From assembly GCA_036510975.1 (NCBI GenBank), contig DATCCY010000057.1:1-64000 (forward strand): DNA of 64,000 nucleotides. Reading direction: 5' to 3'. The notes under the pieces were generated by a model. It saw only the letters and a program-made list of their open reading frames with translations. It did no database searches and was not told the DNA's origin. This document shows positions 37,940 to 46,314 of the stretch, piece after piece; within the stretch, counting starts at the first letter, position 1, and each line of letters begins with the position of its first letter. The position numbers and the translations under genes were made by a program. The DNA is from Longivirga sp036510975. Lineage in GTDB: Bacteria; Actinomycetota; Actinomycetes; S36-B12; CAIYMF01.

Positions 37940-38815
37940 TCAGGCTCCCTGGCTGGCTCGGGCGGCGCGGCGGAGCGCACGCAGGGTGAGTTCGTGGGCG
38001 AGGTGCGCCTTGTAGTCGGCCGGTCCGCGCTGGTCGGAATTCGGGCTGCACGACGCGGCGGTGGCTGCGGCAGCCGCGGCCAGGTTCTCCTCCGTGGGCT
38101 CCTTGCCGATGAGTGCGGCCTCGCCCTCCGGCGAGCAGTAGTGGTCGGCGCCAACGGCAGCGAGACCGATACCGCAGTCGGCGACCACGCCGCCTGTGAC
38201 CACCACGAAGACGCCCGAGGTCGCGACACCCCAGTCGCCGGCACGACGCTCGACCTTCTCGTACGCCGACCCCGCCCCCGGGCGGATCGGGTAGCGCAGC
38301 TCCGTGAGGATCTCGCCGGGGCCGACGACGGTCTCGTAGGGGCCCTGGTGGAACTCGCGGAGCGCGACGGTGCGCGACCCACCAAGACCCACGACGACCG
38401 CGGTGCCCTTGAGCGCCGAGCCGACCGCGGAGAGGTCGGACGCGGGGTCTGCCTGGCACAGCGAGCCGCCGATGGTGCCGCGGTTGCGCACGATCGGGTC
38501 GGCGATGACCTTCTCGGCCTCGCGGAAGATCGGGTAGTGCTCGGAGAGGATCCCCGACTCGAGGATGTCGCGGTGGCGCGTCATGGCGCCGACCACGATC
38601 TCGGCGCCTTCGACGCGGATGCCCGCAAGCTCGGGAATGTCGTTGATGTCGACAAGTGCGTCGGGACGGGCGAGGCGCAGCTTCATCATCGGCAGCAGGC
38701 TGTGCCCGCCCGCGATGACGCGCGCCTCCTCCCCGTGCTCGGCGAGCTTCGCCAGTGCGTCGACGACCGACGTCGCCTTTGCGTAGTCGACGGGTGCAGG
38801 AGTCTGCAATGCCAT
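37940..38815 (-). CDS. coxM: Carbon monoxide dehydrogenase medium (FAD) subunit
   Basis: The 291-residue FAD-binding subunit has the VIAGGHSLLPMMKLRLARP motif and the second FAD motif RNRGTIGGSLCQADPASDL typical of CoxM. It passes electrons to the respiratory chain. ATG 38815 is preferred; GTG 38818 is one codon upstream, and a GGAAGG sequence lies very close to both. The 93-bp gap to coxG includes a DtxR-like palindrome. It is the first of the M-S-L structural genes. Confidence 0.93.
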   Translation of the reverse strand: MALQTPAPVDYAKATSVVDALAKLAEHGEEARVIAGGHSLLPMMKLRLARPDALVDINDIPELAGIRVEGAEIVVGAMTRHRDILESGILSEHYPIFREAEKVIADPIVRNRGTIGGSLCQADPASDLSAVGSALKGTAVVVGLGGSRTVALREFHQGPYETVVGPGEILTELRYPIRPGAGSAYEKVERRAGDWGVATSGVFVVVTGGVVADCGIGLAAVGADHYCSPEGEAALIGKEPTEENLAAAAAATAASCSPNSDQRGPADYKAHLAHELTLRALRRAARASQGA

Positions 38816-38898
38816 CACCTTCCGAGAGCGTCGTTGACCTCGTGGGACGAGCGGAGTGACGAGCAGAAGAGCCGGTCGAGCAGCCGGAACGGCGTGAC

Positions 38899-38912
38899 TT
38901 AGGGCAACCTAA
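38899..38912. promoter_or_regulatory. DtxR/IdeR-like palindrome between coxG and coxM
   Basis: TTAGG-GCAA-CCTAA is a palindrome with 5-bp arms. Aligned to the 19-bp iron-box consensus as I recall it, the right-hand part matches fully and overall identity is about 13 of 19. It overlaps the coxG stop codon, so it would sit upstream of coxM. The function is speculative. Confidence 0.35.
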
Positions 38913-39547
38913 CCGGCAGCCGGGCGTCTCCGCCGGGCGATCCAGACGATGACCCCGATGACGACAACCAGGCCGACCACCAACGGGATGGCCCGCTTGA
39001 GCACCGGGGCACCTGCCGTTGCGAGCAGGTCGATCGCCTCCTCGTGGTGGGGGAGCTCCGTCGGCACCGCCGTGGCGCCGCCGGCGGCTGCCTCGGCGCC
39101 ACCCGCGGTCATCATGGCTGCGAGGTTCGCCGAGAACTGGTCGATGATGCGGGCAGCAACGTCCTGCATGACGCCGCGACCGAACTGCGCGGCCTTGCCC
39201 GTGATGGTGATCTCCGTGGTGACATCGACCCGGGTCCGGTCGGGAGCCTCCTGGACGAGGACCGCGGTGACCAGCCCTTTCGCCGTTCCGGTGCCCTTGG
39301 TCTCCTTGCCAGCCCCTTCGATGACGACCGTGCGCGTCGACTCGTCCTTGCTGACGAAGCGCGCCTGCCCGGCGAAGACCATGCTGACCGCGCCGAGCTT
39401 GACCTTGACGCTGCCGGTGAACTCGTCGCCGTCGTGCGAGCCCAGGGTCGCCCCGGGCATGCACGGCGCGAGGCCCTCGACGTCCTGCAGCTGCTGCCAT
39501 GCCGTGTCGATGTCAGCCGGCACGACGAACGAGTTCTGCAGATCCAT
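38909..39547 (-). CDS. coxG: CoxG-like membrane anchor of CO dehydrogenase
   Basis: The 212-residue protein has an SRPBCC/START-like domain (MDLQNSFVVPADIDTAWQQL to about 150) typical of CoxG, then a linker and a C-terminal transmembrane helix (LVVGLVVVIGVIVWIA) with a basic end. In other CO oxidisers CoxG recruits the enzyme to the cytoplasmic membrane so that electrons reach menaquinone or ubiquinone. Here it is the first cox gene rather than being downstream of coxL. A CRP-like site lies 24 bp before its start. Confidence 0.9.
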   Translation of the reverse strand: MDLQNSFVVPADIDTAWQQLQDVEGLAPCMPGATLGSHDGDEFTGSVKVKLGAVSMVFAGQARFVSKDESTRTVVIEGAGKETKGTGTAKGLVTAVLVQEAPDRTRVDVTTEITITGKAAQFGRGVMQDVAARIIDQFSANLAAMMTAGGAEAAAGGATAVPTELPHHEEAIDLLATAGAPVLKRAIPLVVGLVVVIGVIVWIARRRRPAAG

Positions 39548-39570
39548 GCGTGAGCTCCTGGAGGACGTCC

Positions 39571-39586
39571 TGTGACGCGCGTCACT
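39571..39586. promoter_or_regulatory. CRP/GlxR-type operator upstream of coxG
   Basis: TGTGACGCGCGTCACT matches the cyclic-AMP receptor pattern TGTGA-N6-TCACA at nine of ten positions, and its central 14 bp are a perfect palindrome. It lies 24 bp upstream of coxG in the only long gap before the cox operon. CRP-family control of CO dehydrogenase, and the CRP-like CO sensor CooA, are known in other bacteria. Confidence 0.65.
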
Positions 39587-39746
39587 GAGGGGACCCTGAC
39601 GGTAACTCGCTGGTAACCCCGCCGCCACCGGGAGTGGCCTACTTTGAACCAATCCGGGGTTTCGTCGCGAGGATGCGGATCGACGGTTGGGTCTGACCCC
39701 GCAGATGCGCCGTACGGATCCCGCAGATCGGACCGCCAGGGTGGAC

Positions 39747-40751
39747 TCAGCCGCCGATGGCGGACATCGGCCTCGCCGGCTGGATGAAACCGAGGTCGTT
39801 GATTCCGTGGCCCGGCAGCTTGTCGCGCACCACGAGCCGTAGCCGTCGCTCGACCTCGGCGCGCACAGCTTCTTCGTTGAGCCCGTTGCCGCGCAACGCC
39901 GTGCGCAGGTCGAGCTCGTCGCGCGCGAAGAGGCAGTTGCGCAGCTGTCCGTCGGCGGTGAGGCGCAGCCGGTCGCACGACGCGCAGAAGGGGCGGGTGA
40001 CGCTCGCGATGATCCCGACCGTGGCCGGGCCGCCGTCGACGTAGAACTCCTCGGCCGGGGCGGAACCGCGGCTGGGCGCCGGCATGAGTGTGTGGTGCTC
40101 GGAGAGCATCGCGAAGATGTCGTCGGCCGTGACCATCGTGGAGCGCAGCCAGATCCCGCTCGGGTCGAGCGGCATCTGCTCGATGAAGCGCAGCCGCCAG
40201 CCCTCGTCGAGCGCCCGCCGCAGCAGGGCGGGTGCCTCGTCGTCGTTGACGCCGCGCATGAGCACCGAGTTGACCTTCACGGGTGCCAGACCGGCCCGCT
40301 GGGCCGCCTCGATGCCGGCCAGCACGTCGTCGAAGCGGTCGCGGAAGGTCAGGGCCTTGAAGCGGTCCCGATCGAGGGTGTCGAGGCTGACGTTGACCCG
40401 TTCGAGGCCGGCGTCGCGCAGTGGCTGCGCGAGTGTCACCAGCTTGAGCCCGTTGGTGGTGACGCTGATGCGCGGCGGGGTGGGCAGCTCGTTGATCCGG
40501 CGCACGACGTCGACGACGTCGGCGCGCAGCAGCGGCTCGCCCCCGGTGAGCCGCACGCCGTCGATGCCGAGGCTCGTCGCGATCTCCAGCACGAGCATGA
40601 GCTCGTCGGTGCTGAGCAGCTCCGGGCCGGGCAGCCAGTCTGCGAAGTCGTTCGGCATGCAGTAGGTGCAGCGCAGGTTGCAGCGGTCGGTCAGCGAGAC
40701 CCGCAGGTCCTTGTGCACGCGACCGAAGGTGTCGACGAGGGGATCGCTCAT
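39747..40751 (-). CDS. moaA: GTP 3',8-cyclase MoaA
   Basis: The 334-residue radical-SAM enzyme starts molybdenum cofactor synthesis. The SAM cluster is C24-x3-C28-x2-C31 in DRCNLRCTYC. The substrate cluster cysteines lie in RPFCASCDRLRLTADGQLRNCLF, and the essential C-terminal Gly-Gly is present (SAIGG). ATG 40751 overlaps the moaE stop as ATGA; a GTG at 40766 is possible but would enlarge the overlap. MoaC and MoaD are not in this window. Confidence 0.95.
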   Translation of the reverse strand: MSDPLVDTFGRVHKDLRVSLTDRCNLRCTYCMPNDFADWLPGPELLSTDELMLVLEIATSLGIDGVRLTGGEPLLRADVVDVVRRINELPTPPRISVTTNGLKLVTLAQPLRDAGLERVNVSLDTLDRDRFKALTFRDRFDDVLAGIEAAQRAGLAPVKVNSVLMRGVNDDEAPALLRRALDEGWRLRFIEQMPLDPSGIWLRSTMVTADDIFAMLSEHHTLMPAPSRGSAPAEEFYVDGGPATVGIIASVTRPFCASCDRLRLTADGQLRNCLFARDELDLRTALRGNGLNEEAVRAEVERRLRLVVRDKLPGHGINDLGFIQPARPMSAIGG

Positions 40752-41170
40752 GCGCAGTTCACCCACTCGTCGGTGCCGTCAGTGAAGACCTGATGCTTCC
40801 ACACCGGCAGGCGATTCTTGACCTCGTCGACGAGGTCGGCGCAGGCGCGGAACGCTTCGCCACGATGAGCCGCACTCACGGCTGCGACAAGGGCTGAATC
40901 CCCGATCTGCAAAGGCCCGATCCGGTGCGACACCGCAATCGCGATGACGTCGTGACGAGATGCGACCTCATGTGCGACAAGGGAGATCACGGCCGCCGCG
41001 GTCGGATGGCCCTCGTACTCGAGGCGCGCGACCGACCGGCCGTGGTCGTGGTCGCGGACGTCGCCGGAGAACGTCACGACCGCACCGGCGGACTCGTCGG
41101 CCGCGAGGGCGCGCACGTCCTCGACGGCGATGGGCGCATCCGAGACATCCGCGCGACGGACCTGAGGCAT
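40748..41170 (-). CDS. moaE: Molybdopterin synthase catalytic subunit MoaE
   Basis: The 140-residue protein shows FSGDVRDHDHGRSVARLEYEGHP, the HRIGPLQIGDSALVAAVSAAHRG core and the active-site lysine region VWKHQVFTDG, which together identify the large subunit of molybdopterin synthase. It transfers sulfur from MoaD to precursor Z. The start is set at ATG 41170; ATG 41191 is an in-frame alternative. It leads the moaE-moaA pair and diverges from the xdhC gene with about 80 bp between. Confidence 0.93.
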   Translation of the reverse strand: MPQVRRADVSDAPIAVEDVRALAADESAGAVVTFSGDVRDHDHGRSVARLEYEGHPTAAAVISLVAHEVASRHDVIAIAVSHRIGPLQIGDSALVAAVSAAHRGEAFRACADLVDEVKNRLPVWKHQVFTDGTDEWVNCA

Positions 41171-41250
41171 GCGGGCATTATGTGTCCTCATCACGATGAG
41201 CGCCCCCGTCCGTTCTCGTCCCGTCACCCGACCGTGAGCAGGAGGCCGAC

Positions 41251-42357
41251 ATGCGCGAGGTGCTGCCGTCGCTCATGGCCGCGCTCGAGCGCGGCGAGGC
41301 GGCGGCGATGGCCACGGTCGTGCGCACCTGGCGATCCGCCCCGCGACCTGCCGGCGCCTCGATGCTCGTCACCGCGGCCGGCGAGGCCGTCGGATCGGTC
41401 AGCGGTGGCTGCGTGGAGGGCGCGCTCTACACCCTCGGCTCTCAGGTGCTGGCCGACGGCGCGCCGCAGTTCGAGACCTACGGCGTGAGCGACGACGACG
41501 CGTTCGCGGTCGGCCTCACCTGCGGCGGCATCCTCGAGGTGTTCGTCGAGAGGGTGTCGCCCGAGACCTGGCCGGAGCTGCCCGGCATCGCCGTCAGCGT
41601 GGCGGCCGAGGAGCACGTCGCGGTCGCGACGATCGTGAAGGGTCCGCACCTGGTGGGTCGCCACCTCGTGGTGCGCGAGTCCGGCGTCGAAGGCAGCCTG
41701 GGCACGAGTCGGCTCGACGACACAGTCGGAGCAGACGTGCTGGGGATGCTGGAGTCCGGGACGACCGGCTTCCTGCACTACGGCGCCGAGGGCGAGCGGC
41801 TCGGCACCGAGCTCGAGGTGTTCGTGACCTCGTTCGCGCCGGTGCCGCGCATGTACGTCTTCGGCGCGATCGACTTCTCCGCCGCGCTGGCGAAGGCCGG
41901 CAAGCTGCTCGGGTTCCACGTGACGGTCGTCGACGCCCGTGAGGTCTTCGCGACGCGCAAGCGCTTCCCGGACGCCGACGAGATCGTCGTCGACTGGCCG
42001 CACCGGTGGCTCGCCTCGCAACCCGTCGACACGCGCACCGTCATCTGCGTCCTCACCCACGACCCGAAGTTCGACGTACCGGCGTTGAAGGCCGCGGTTA
42101 CGACGAAGGCGGCGTACATCGGTGCCATGGGCTCTCGCCGCACACATGAGGACCGCGTCGACCGCCTCAGGGAGGCCGGGCTCACCGACGACGAGATCGC
42201 CCGCATCCACTCGCCCATCGGGCTCGACCTCGGCGCGAGAACGCCTGAGGAGACAGCGATCTCGATCGCTGCCGAGATCGTGCAGGCGCGCTGGGGCGGC
42301 TCGGGAGCGAACCTCCGCTCCAGCGACGGCCCCATCCACGCTGGCGCCCCGCGCTGA
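41251..42357 (+). CDS. XdhC-family molybdenum cofactor insertion protein
   Basis: The 368-residue protein has the XdhC/CoxI domain (VRTWRSAPRPAGASMLV, VSGGCVEGALY, LTCGGILEVFVE) and a C-terminal Rossmann domain ending in GAMGSRRTHEDRVDRLREAG and GLDLGARTPEETAISIAAEI. Such proteins bind molybdopterin and oversee its sulfuration before delivery to Mo hydroxylases. A GGAGG site precedes ATG 41251. It is followed after 4 bp by the nucleotidyltransferase, forming a cofactor-maturation pair. It is the second of three XdhC-family genes in the window. Confidence 0.93.
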   Translation: MREVLPSLMAALERGEAAAMATVVRTWRSAPRPAGASMLVTAAGEAVGSVSGGCVEGALYTLGSQVLADGAPQFETYGVSDDDAFAVGLTCGGILEVFVERVSPETWPELPGIAVSVAAEEHVAVATIVKGPHLVGRHLVVRESGVEGSLGTSRLDDTVGADVLGMLESGTTGFLHYGAEGERLGTELEVFVTSFAPVPRMYVFGAIDFSAALAKAGKLLGFHVTVVDAREVFATRKRFPDADEIVVDWPHRWLASQPVDTRTVICVLTHDPKFDVPALKAAVTTKAAYIGAMGSRRTHEDRVDRLREAGLTDDEIARIHSPIGLDLGARTPEETAISIAAEIVQARWGGSGANLRSSDGPIHAGAPR

Positions 42358-42361
42358 CGAC

Positions 42362-42976
42362 GTGACCGTGCCGATGCCGATCACCGCGGGTCTCGTCCTC
42401 GCGGCGGGCGAGGGCCGACGTTTCGGCGGCCCGAAGGCACCCGTCGTCGTCGACGGCGAGCGCCTCGTCGACCGTGCCGTGCGGATCCTGCGCGAGGCCG
42501 GTTGCGACCCGGTCGTGGTGGTGCTGGGCGCCTGGGTGGGCGACGTGCCCGGGGCCGTCCTCGTCGTGAACGAGGACTGGCCGACGGGGATGGGCTCCTC
42601 GCTGCGCTGCGGCCTCGAGCACCTGGCGTCCGTCGACGCCGACGACGGGAGGCACGCCAGCGGTCCGAGGCGTGCGGTCGACGTCGTCCTCGTCACTCTC
42701 GTCGACCTCCCGGGGCTCACGACCGAGGCGGTGCGGAGGATCGCCGCCGCGGCCGGGGACGACCCGCGTGAGGTCCTCGCGGCCGCGACGTACGACGGGG
42801 TCCGCGGGCATCCCGTGCTGCTCGGCCGCAGCCACTGGTCCGGCGTCGCCATGAGCGCCGTCGGCGACCGCGGTGCCCGCACCTACCTCGCCGAGCATGA
42901 CGTGATCCCGGTGGAGGTGGCCGACGTCGCCCAGGGCGACGATCTCGACGAGCACCCGCCGACCGACCCCTCCTGA
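42362..42976 (+). CDS. MocA-like molybdenum cofactor nucleotidyltransferase
   Basis: The 204-residue protein has the NTP-transferase motif LVLAAGEGRRFGGPKAPVVVDG, the NEDWPTGMGSSLRCGL segment and VLVTLVDLPGLTTEAV with the metal-binding Asp, as in MocA/MobA-type enzymes that add CMP or GMP to the cofactor. MocA (cytidylyltransferase) is the better fit because XdhC and Mo hydroxylases are adjacent. GTG 42362 follows XdhC by 4 bp; ATG 42374 is possible. The stop lies inside the stem of a palindromic element. Confidence 0.88.
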   Translation: MTVPMPITAGLVLAAGEGRRFGGPKAPVVVDGERLVDRAVRILREAGCDPVVVVLGAWVGDVPGAVLVVNEDWPTGMGSSLRCGLEHLASVDADDGRHASGPRRAVDVVLVTLVDLPGLTTEAVRRIAAAAGDDPREVLAAATYDGVRGHPVLLGRSHWSGVAMSAVGDRGARTYLAEHDVIPVEVADVAQGDDLDEHPPTDPS

Positions 42977-43040
42977 TCGTCGCGCCGGGAGGATCAGGAG
43001 GGAGCAGTTCCCCGCGCCGCTACATCCACAGCTCGTGATC
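42968..43040 (+). repeat. Dispersed palindromic element, family 1, copy B
   Basis: A hairpin CCCTCCTGATC (42968-42978) with GATCAGGAGGG (42992-43002) is followed by GCAGTT at 43004-43009 and CCACAGCTCGTGATC at 43026-43040. The same three parts in the same order occur on the minus strand at 47794-47884. It may also terminate mocA. Confidence 0.65.
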
Positions 43041-43067
43041 ATGGTCGGTCCGGCGGCGAGGGCCTCC

Positions 43068-43082
43068 GGGTACGCCGTACCC
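43068..43082. promoter_or_regulatory. Palindrome before the HTH-TOBE gene
   Basis: GGGTAC-GCC-GTACCC is a perfect inverted repeat ending 7 bp before the start codon. Binding here would block initiation, so autoregulation by the encoded molybdate-responsive protein is plausible. I found no second copy near modA or moaE. Confidence 0.5.
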
Positions 43083-43089
43083 TCCCGGC

Positions 43090-43497
43090 ATGACGCAACT
43101 GCGGATCAGCGAGGTCGCGACCCTTCTGCAGGTGAGTGACGACACGGTGCGTCGTTGGGCCGACGCCGGACGCTTCGCCACAACGACCGACGACTCGGGA
43201 CGCGCCGTGGTGGACGGCGCCGACCTCGCGCGCTTCATGGCGGAGCGGGCCGGCGAGGAGCCCGCGCTCGACAGCCCTGTCGTGAGCGCCTCGGCACGCA
43301 ACCGACTCGTGGGGATCATCACGCGCGTGGTCCGCGACACCGTGATGGCGCAGGTCGAGGTGCAGGTCGGCCCGCACCGGATGGTGTCTCTGATGAGCCG
43401 CGAGGCCGCCGACGAGCTCGGTCTCGAACCGGGCGTCCTGGCCGTCGCGACGGTCAAGGCGACCAACGTCGGGATCGAGATCCCCGACCACCGATGA
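43090..43497 (+). CDS. HTH-TOBE molybdate-binding regulatory protein
   Basis: The 135-residue protein joins an excisionase/MerR-like helix-turn-helix (residues 3-50, RISEVATLLQVSDDTVRRWADAGRF) to a single TOBE/Mop domain (about 65-133, SARNRLVGIITRVVRDTVMAQVEVQV). Mop domains bind molybdate or tungstate as oligomers. Such short HTH-Mop proteins are thought to store or sense molybdate and regulate Mo genes. Its place between the cofactor genes and modABC fits. It converges on an XdhC-family gene with 3 bp between stops. Confidence 0.88.
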   Translation: MTQLRISEVATLLQVSDDTVRRWADAGRFATTTDDSGRAVVDGADLARFMAERAGEEPALDSPVVSASARNRLVGIITRVVRDTVMAQVEVQVGPHRMVSLMSREAADELGLEPGVLAVATVKATNVGIEIPDHR

Positions 43498-43500
43498 GGC

Positions 43501-44505
43501 TCACCCGCGCGACGCGTTGATCGGACCACCTCGGTCGCTCAGCGCCCCACCGGCCGCGGACCCGCGCACGCTGAGCATCTCCGCCACGATCGCGACCGCG
43601 ACCTCGGCCGGCGTCCGTGAGCCGATGTCGAGACCGGCGGGTCCGCGCAGCCCTGCGATCACGTCGTCGGCGACGCCGGCCCCTCGAAGCCGGTCACGAC
43701 GCGCCTCCTGGGTACGCCGCGACCCGAGCGCGCCGACGTAGCCGACCGGTCCGGCGAGCGCGGCCGACAGGATCGGGAGGTCGACCTCGCCCCGGTGGTC
43801 GATCACGAGCACGCCGTCACCAGGACCCAGCGCGAGCACCGCCGCGACGCCGGCCTCGGCTCGTGCGAGCGACGCGCAGGTCCAGCCGAGCAGGGCGAGC
43901 TGCGCCTCGAGCGCGACGGCGAGCGCACCGCTGCCGATCACCACGAGGTGCGGCGTCGGGACCAGGACGCTCACGAGCAGGCGACCCTCGACGCTCTCGA
44001 CCACGGCGTCGCTCGGCTCACCACGGGCGAGCAGGACGCGCGCGATCGAGTCCGGCGAGCCGTCGTCGTCGTACGCCGGGTGATCGTCGGGCCTGCGCGC
44101 TCGCGTCGAGAAGGTGCCGTCGTCGAGGCTCGTGACGAGCGCGGTCGGTCGTCGCGACGCCAGGTCCGCGTGCACGCTGGGCGGAATCGTCGACCACGGC
44201 TGGACGAGGACGGTCGCGGCCCCACCGCAAGGCAACCCGACGCGTTCCGCCTCATCGTGGTCGAACTCGAGGTCGATCACGAGACCGTGCGCATCCCCCG
44301 CCGACGGGGCGAGGGCAGCCGGCACGTGGGCGACGAGCCCGGCGTCGAACGCTCCGCCGAGCAACGAGCCGACGACGCTCCCGTCGTCGCGCACCAACGC
44401 GACCTGACCCGGCCAGCGCGCGCCGAGACCGACGGCCGAGGCGACCCGGGCCAGCGCGACGACGCGCGCTCCCGCATCGCCCGCGGGGATGTCGTACAGC
44501 GACAT
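43501..44505 (-). CDS. XdhC-family protein (third copy)
   Basis: The 334-residue protein has the XdhC/CoxI-type N-terminal domain (GQVALVRDDGSVVGSLLGGAFD, GLPCGGAATVLVQPW) and a Rossmann-like C-terminal domain (LVVIGSGALAVALEAQLALLGW, GYVGALGSRRTQEARRDRLRGAG, GLDIGSRTPAEVAVAIVAEML). The region is a variant: the usual GGC motif reads GGAF. It may serve the form II Mo hydroxylase while the other two serve CO dehydrogenase, but nothing in the sequence proves such a division. It is divergent from modABC. Confidence 0.87.
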   Translation of the reverse strand: MSLYDIPAGDAGARVVALARVASAVGLGARWPGQVALVRDDGSVVGSLLGGAFDAGLVAHVPAALAPSAGDAHGLVIDLEFDHDEAERVGLPCGGAATVLVQPWSTIPPSVHADLASRRPTALVTSLDDGTFSTRARRPDDHPAYDDDGSPDSIARVLLARGEPSDAVVESVEGRLLVSVLVPTPHLVVIGSGALAVALEAQLALLGWTCASLARAEAGVAAVLALGPGDGVLVIDHRGEVDLPILSAALAGPVGYVGALGSRRTQEARRDRLRGAGVADDVIAGLRGPAGLDIGSRTPAEVAVAIVAEMLSVRGSAAGGALSDRGGPINASRG

Positions 44506-44707
44506 GCGACCTCCAGGACCGACCAGCTGCGGACCGCCAGCGTCTCACGCTCGGCGGGCTCGGCACGACGGATCGACCCGCGCCCCGGCAGCGGCCATGC
44601 ATGCTCAGAGCAGGAGAATCGCTCGCTGTCTGATCGCGAATGAGGTTCACTGGCTCTCTGCACGCCGCACCTGCGACTCGTCCGACTCCCCCGAGAGGCC
44701 ACAACCC

Positions 44708-45508
44708 ATGCGCAGAACCCTCCCCCTGGTCGCGGTGCTCGCCGCCCTCGCCCTCACGTCGTGCGGCAGCAGCTCGGGCGCGGCGACGACCTCCGGCTCG
44801 CCGGCCTCGGGCGGCTCGAGCGCCTCGTCCGCGACCACCGGAGCGATCACGGTGTTCGCGGCGTCGTCGCTCAAGGAGTCGTTCACCGCGATCGGTGCCG
44901 CCTTCGAAGCGGTGAACCCCGGGACGACGGTGACCTTCAACTTCGGGGCGAGCAGCACGCTGGCCACGCAGATCACCCAGAAGGCACCCGCGGACGTCTT
45001 CGCGTCCGCGAGCCAGAAGACGATGGACACCGTCACCACGGCCGGCGCTGCGACCAGCTCCGCGGTCTTCGCCGTCAACACGATGGAGATCGCGACGCCC
45101 GCGACGCCGACCGTGCCTGTCACGTCGCTCGCCGACCTGGCCAAGCCGGGGGTCAAGGTCGTGATCTGCCAGAAGGACGTCCCGTGTGGCGCGGCGGCCC
45201 AGCAGCTGTTCACCCAGAACAATCTGACCGTGACGCCGGTGAGCGAGGAGGTCGACGTGAAGGCGGTGCTGTCCAAGGTCGTCCTCGGCGAGGCCGACGC
45301 CGGCATCGTCTACGTCACCGACGTCAAGGCCGCGGGCGCGAAGGTCATCGGCGTCGCCATCCCGAAGGACCAGAACGTGACGACGAAGTACCCGATCGCG
45401 CCGATCACCTCCAGCACGAACGCCGCGACCGCCAAGGCGTTCGTCGACTACGTCCTCTCGCCGGCCGGCCAGCAGGTGCTCGCGGCCGCCGGATTCACGA
45501 GCCCGTGA
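44708..45508 (+). CDS. modA: Molybdate-binding lipoprotein ModA
   Basis: The 266-residue protein has a lipoprotein signal with lipobox LTSC (Cys about 19), a Ser/Gly-rich spacer and the ModA domain TGAITVFAASSLKESFTAIGAAFE, NFGASSTLATQITQKAPADVFASAS. It binds molybdate or tungstate outside the membrane. ATG 44708 is chosen because the signal peptide begins there. The stop overlaps the modB GTG. The 202 bp upstream carry no clear regulatory motif that I can identify. Confidence 0.95.
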   Translation: MRRTLPLVAVLAALALTSCGSSSGAATTSGSPASGGSSASSATTGAITVFAASSLKESFTAIGAAFEAVNPGTTVTFNFGASSTLATQITQKAPADVFASASQKTMDTVTTAGAATSSAVFAVNTMEIATPATPTVPVTSLADLAKPGVKVVICQKDVPCGAAAQQLFTQNNLTVTPVSEEVDVKAVLSKVVLGEADAGIVYVTDVKAAGAKVIGVAIPKDQNVTTKYPIAPITSSTNAATAKAFVDYVLSPAGQQVLAAAGFTSP

Positions 45509-46314
45509 CGCGACGCGACCGGTCGTCCGCCGCGCCACCGTGGCCGGTCGCGCTCCCCGCTGCACTCGCCCTGCTGTTCCTCGGGCTTCCCCTGCTCGCG
45601 CTTATCCTCAAGGCTCCGTGGGGTCGGCTGTGGTCGATCCTCACCTCGGCGACGAGCCTGCAAGCCCTCCGCCTCTCGCTCGAGACCGCTTCTGCCGCAA
45701 CGGTTCTGGCCTTCCTCGTCGGCGTCCCGCTGGCCTGGGTCCTCGCGCGTGCGGATTTCCCCGGGCGACGGCTCGCGCGCGCGCTCGTCACCGTCCCGCT
45801 GGTGCTGCCTCCGGTGGTCGGGGGAATCGCGCTGCTGCTCGCCTTCGGCCGTCGCGGCATCGTGGGTCAGTACCTCGACTCGTGCTGCGGCATCACGCTG
45901 CCTTTCACGACGGCCGGAGTGGTGGTGGCCGAGGCGTTCGTGGCGATGCCGTTCCTCGTCATCACGGTCGAGGGGGCGCTGCGCGGGCTCGACACCAGGT
46001 TCGAGGACGCAGCCGCGACGCTCGGCGCATCGCGGCTCGGCGTCTTCCGCCGGGTGACGCTGCCGTTGATCCTTCCCTCGCTCGCCGCCGGCGGCGTGCT
46101 CACCTTCGCCCGGGCCCTCGGCGAGTTCGGCGCCACGATCACGTTCGCGGGCAACCTGCCGGGCGTCACCCAGACCCTCCCGCTCGCCGTCTACGTCGGG
46201 CTCGAGGGCGATCCGTCCGAGGCGGTCGCACTCAGTCTCGTGCTCCTCGCCGTGTCGGTGATCGTGCTGGTCGCGCTGCGCGACAAGTGGCTGCGCACCG
46301 GGGCGGCGTCGTGA
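45505..46314 (+). CDS. modB: Molybdate ABC transporter permease ModB
   Basis: The 269-residue permease begins at GTG 45505, overlapping modA as GTGA. It has five to six helices and the EAA-type loop FEDAAATLGASRLGVFRRVTLPLILPSL that contacts ModC. The C-terminal segment GEFGATITFAGNLPGVTQTLPLAVY is highly typical of ModB. It forms the membrane channel of the molybdate importer. Confidence 0.96.
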   Translation: MTRRDRSSAAPPWPVALPAALALLFLGLPLLALILKAPWGRLWSILTSATSLQALRLSLETASAATVLAFLVGVPLAWVLARADFPGRRLARALVTVPLVLPPVVGGIALLLAFGRRGIVGQYLDSCCGITLPFTTAGVVVAEAFVAMPFLVITVEGALRGLDTRFEDAAATLGASRLGVFRRVTLPLILPSLAAGGVLTFARALGEFGATITFAGNLPGVTQTLPLAVYVGLEGDPSEAVALSLVLLAVSVIVLVALRDKWLRTGAAS

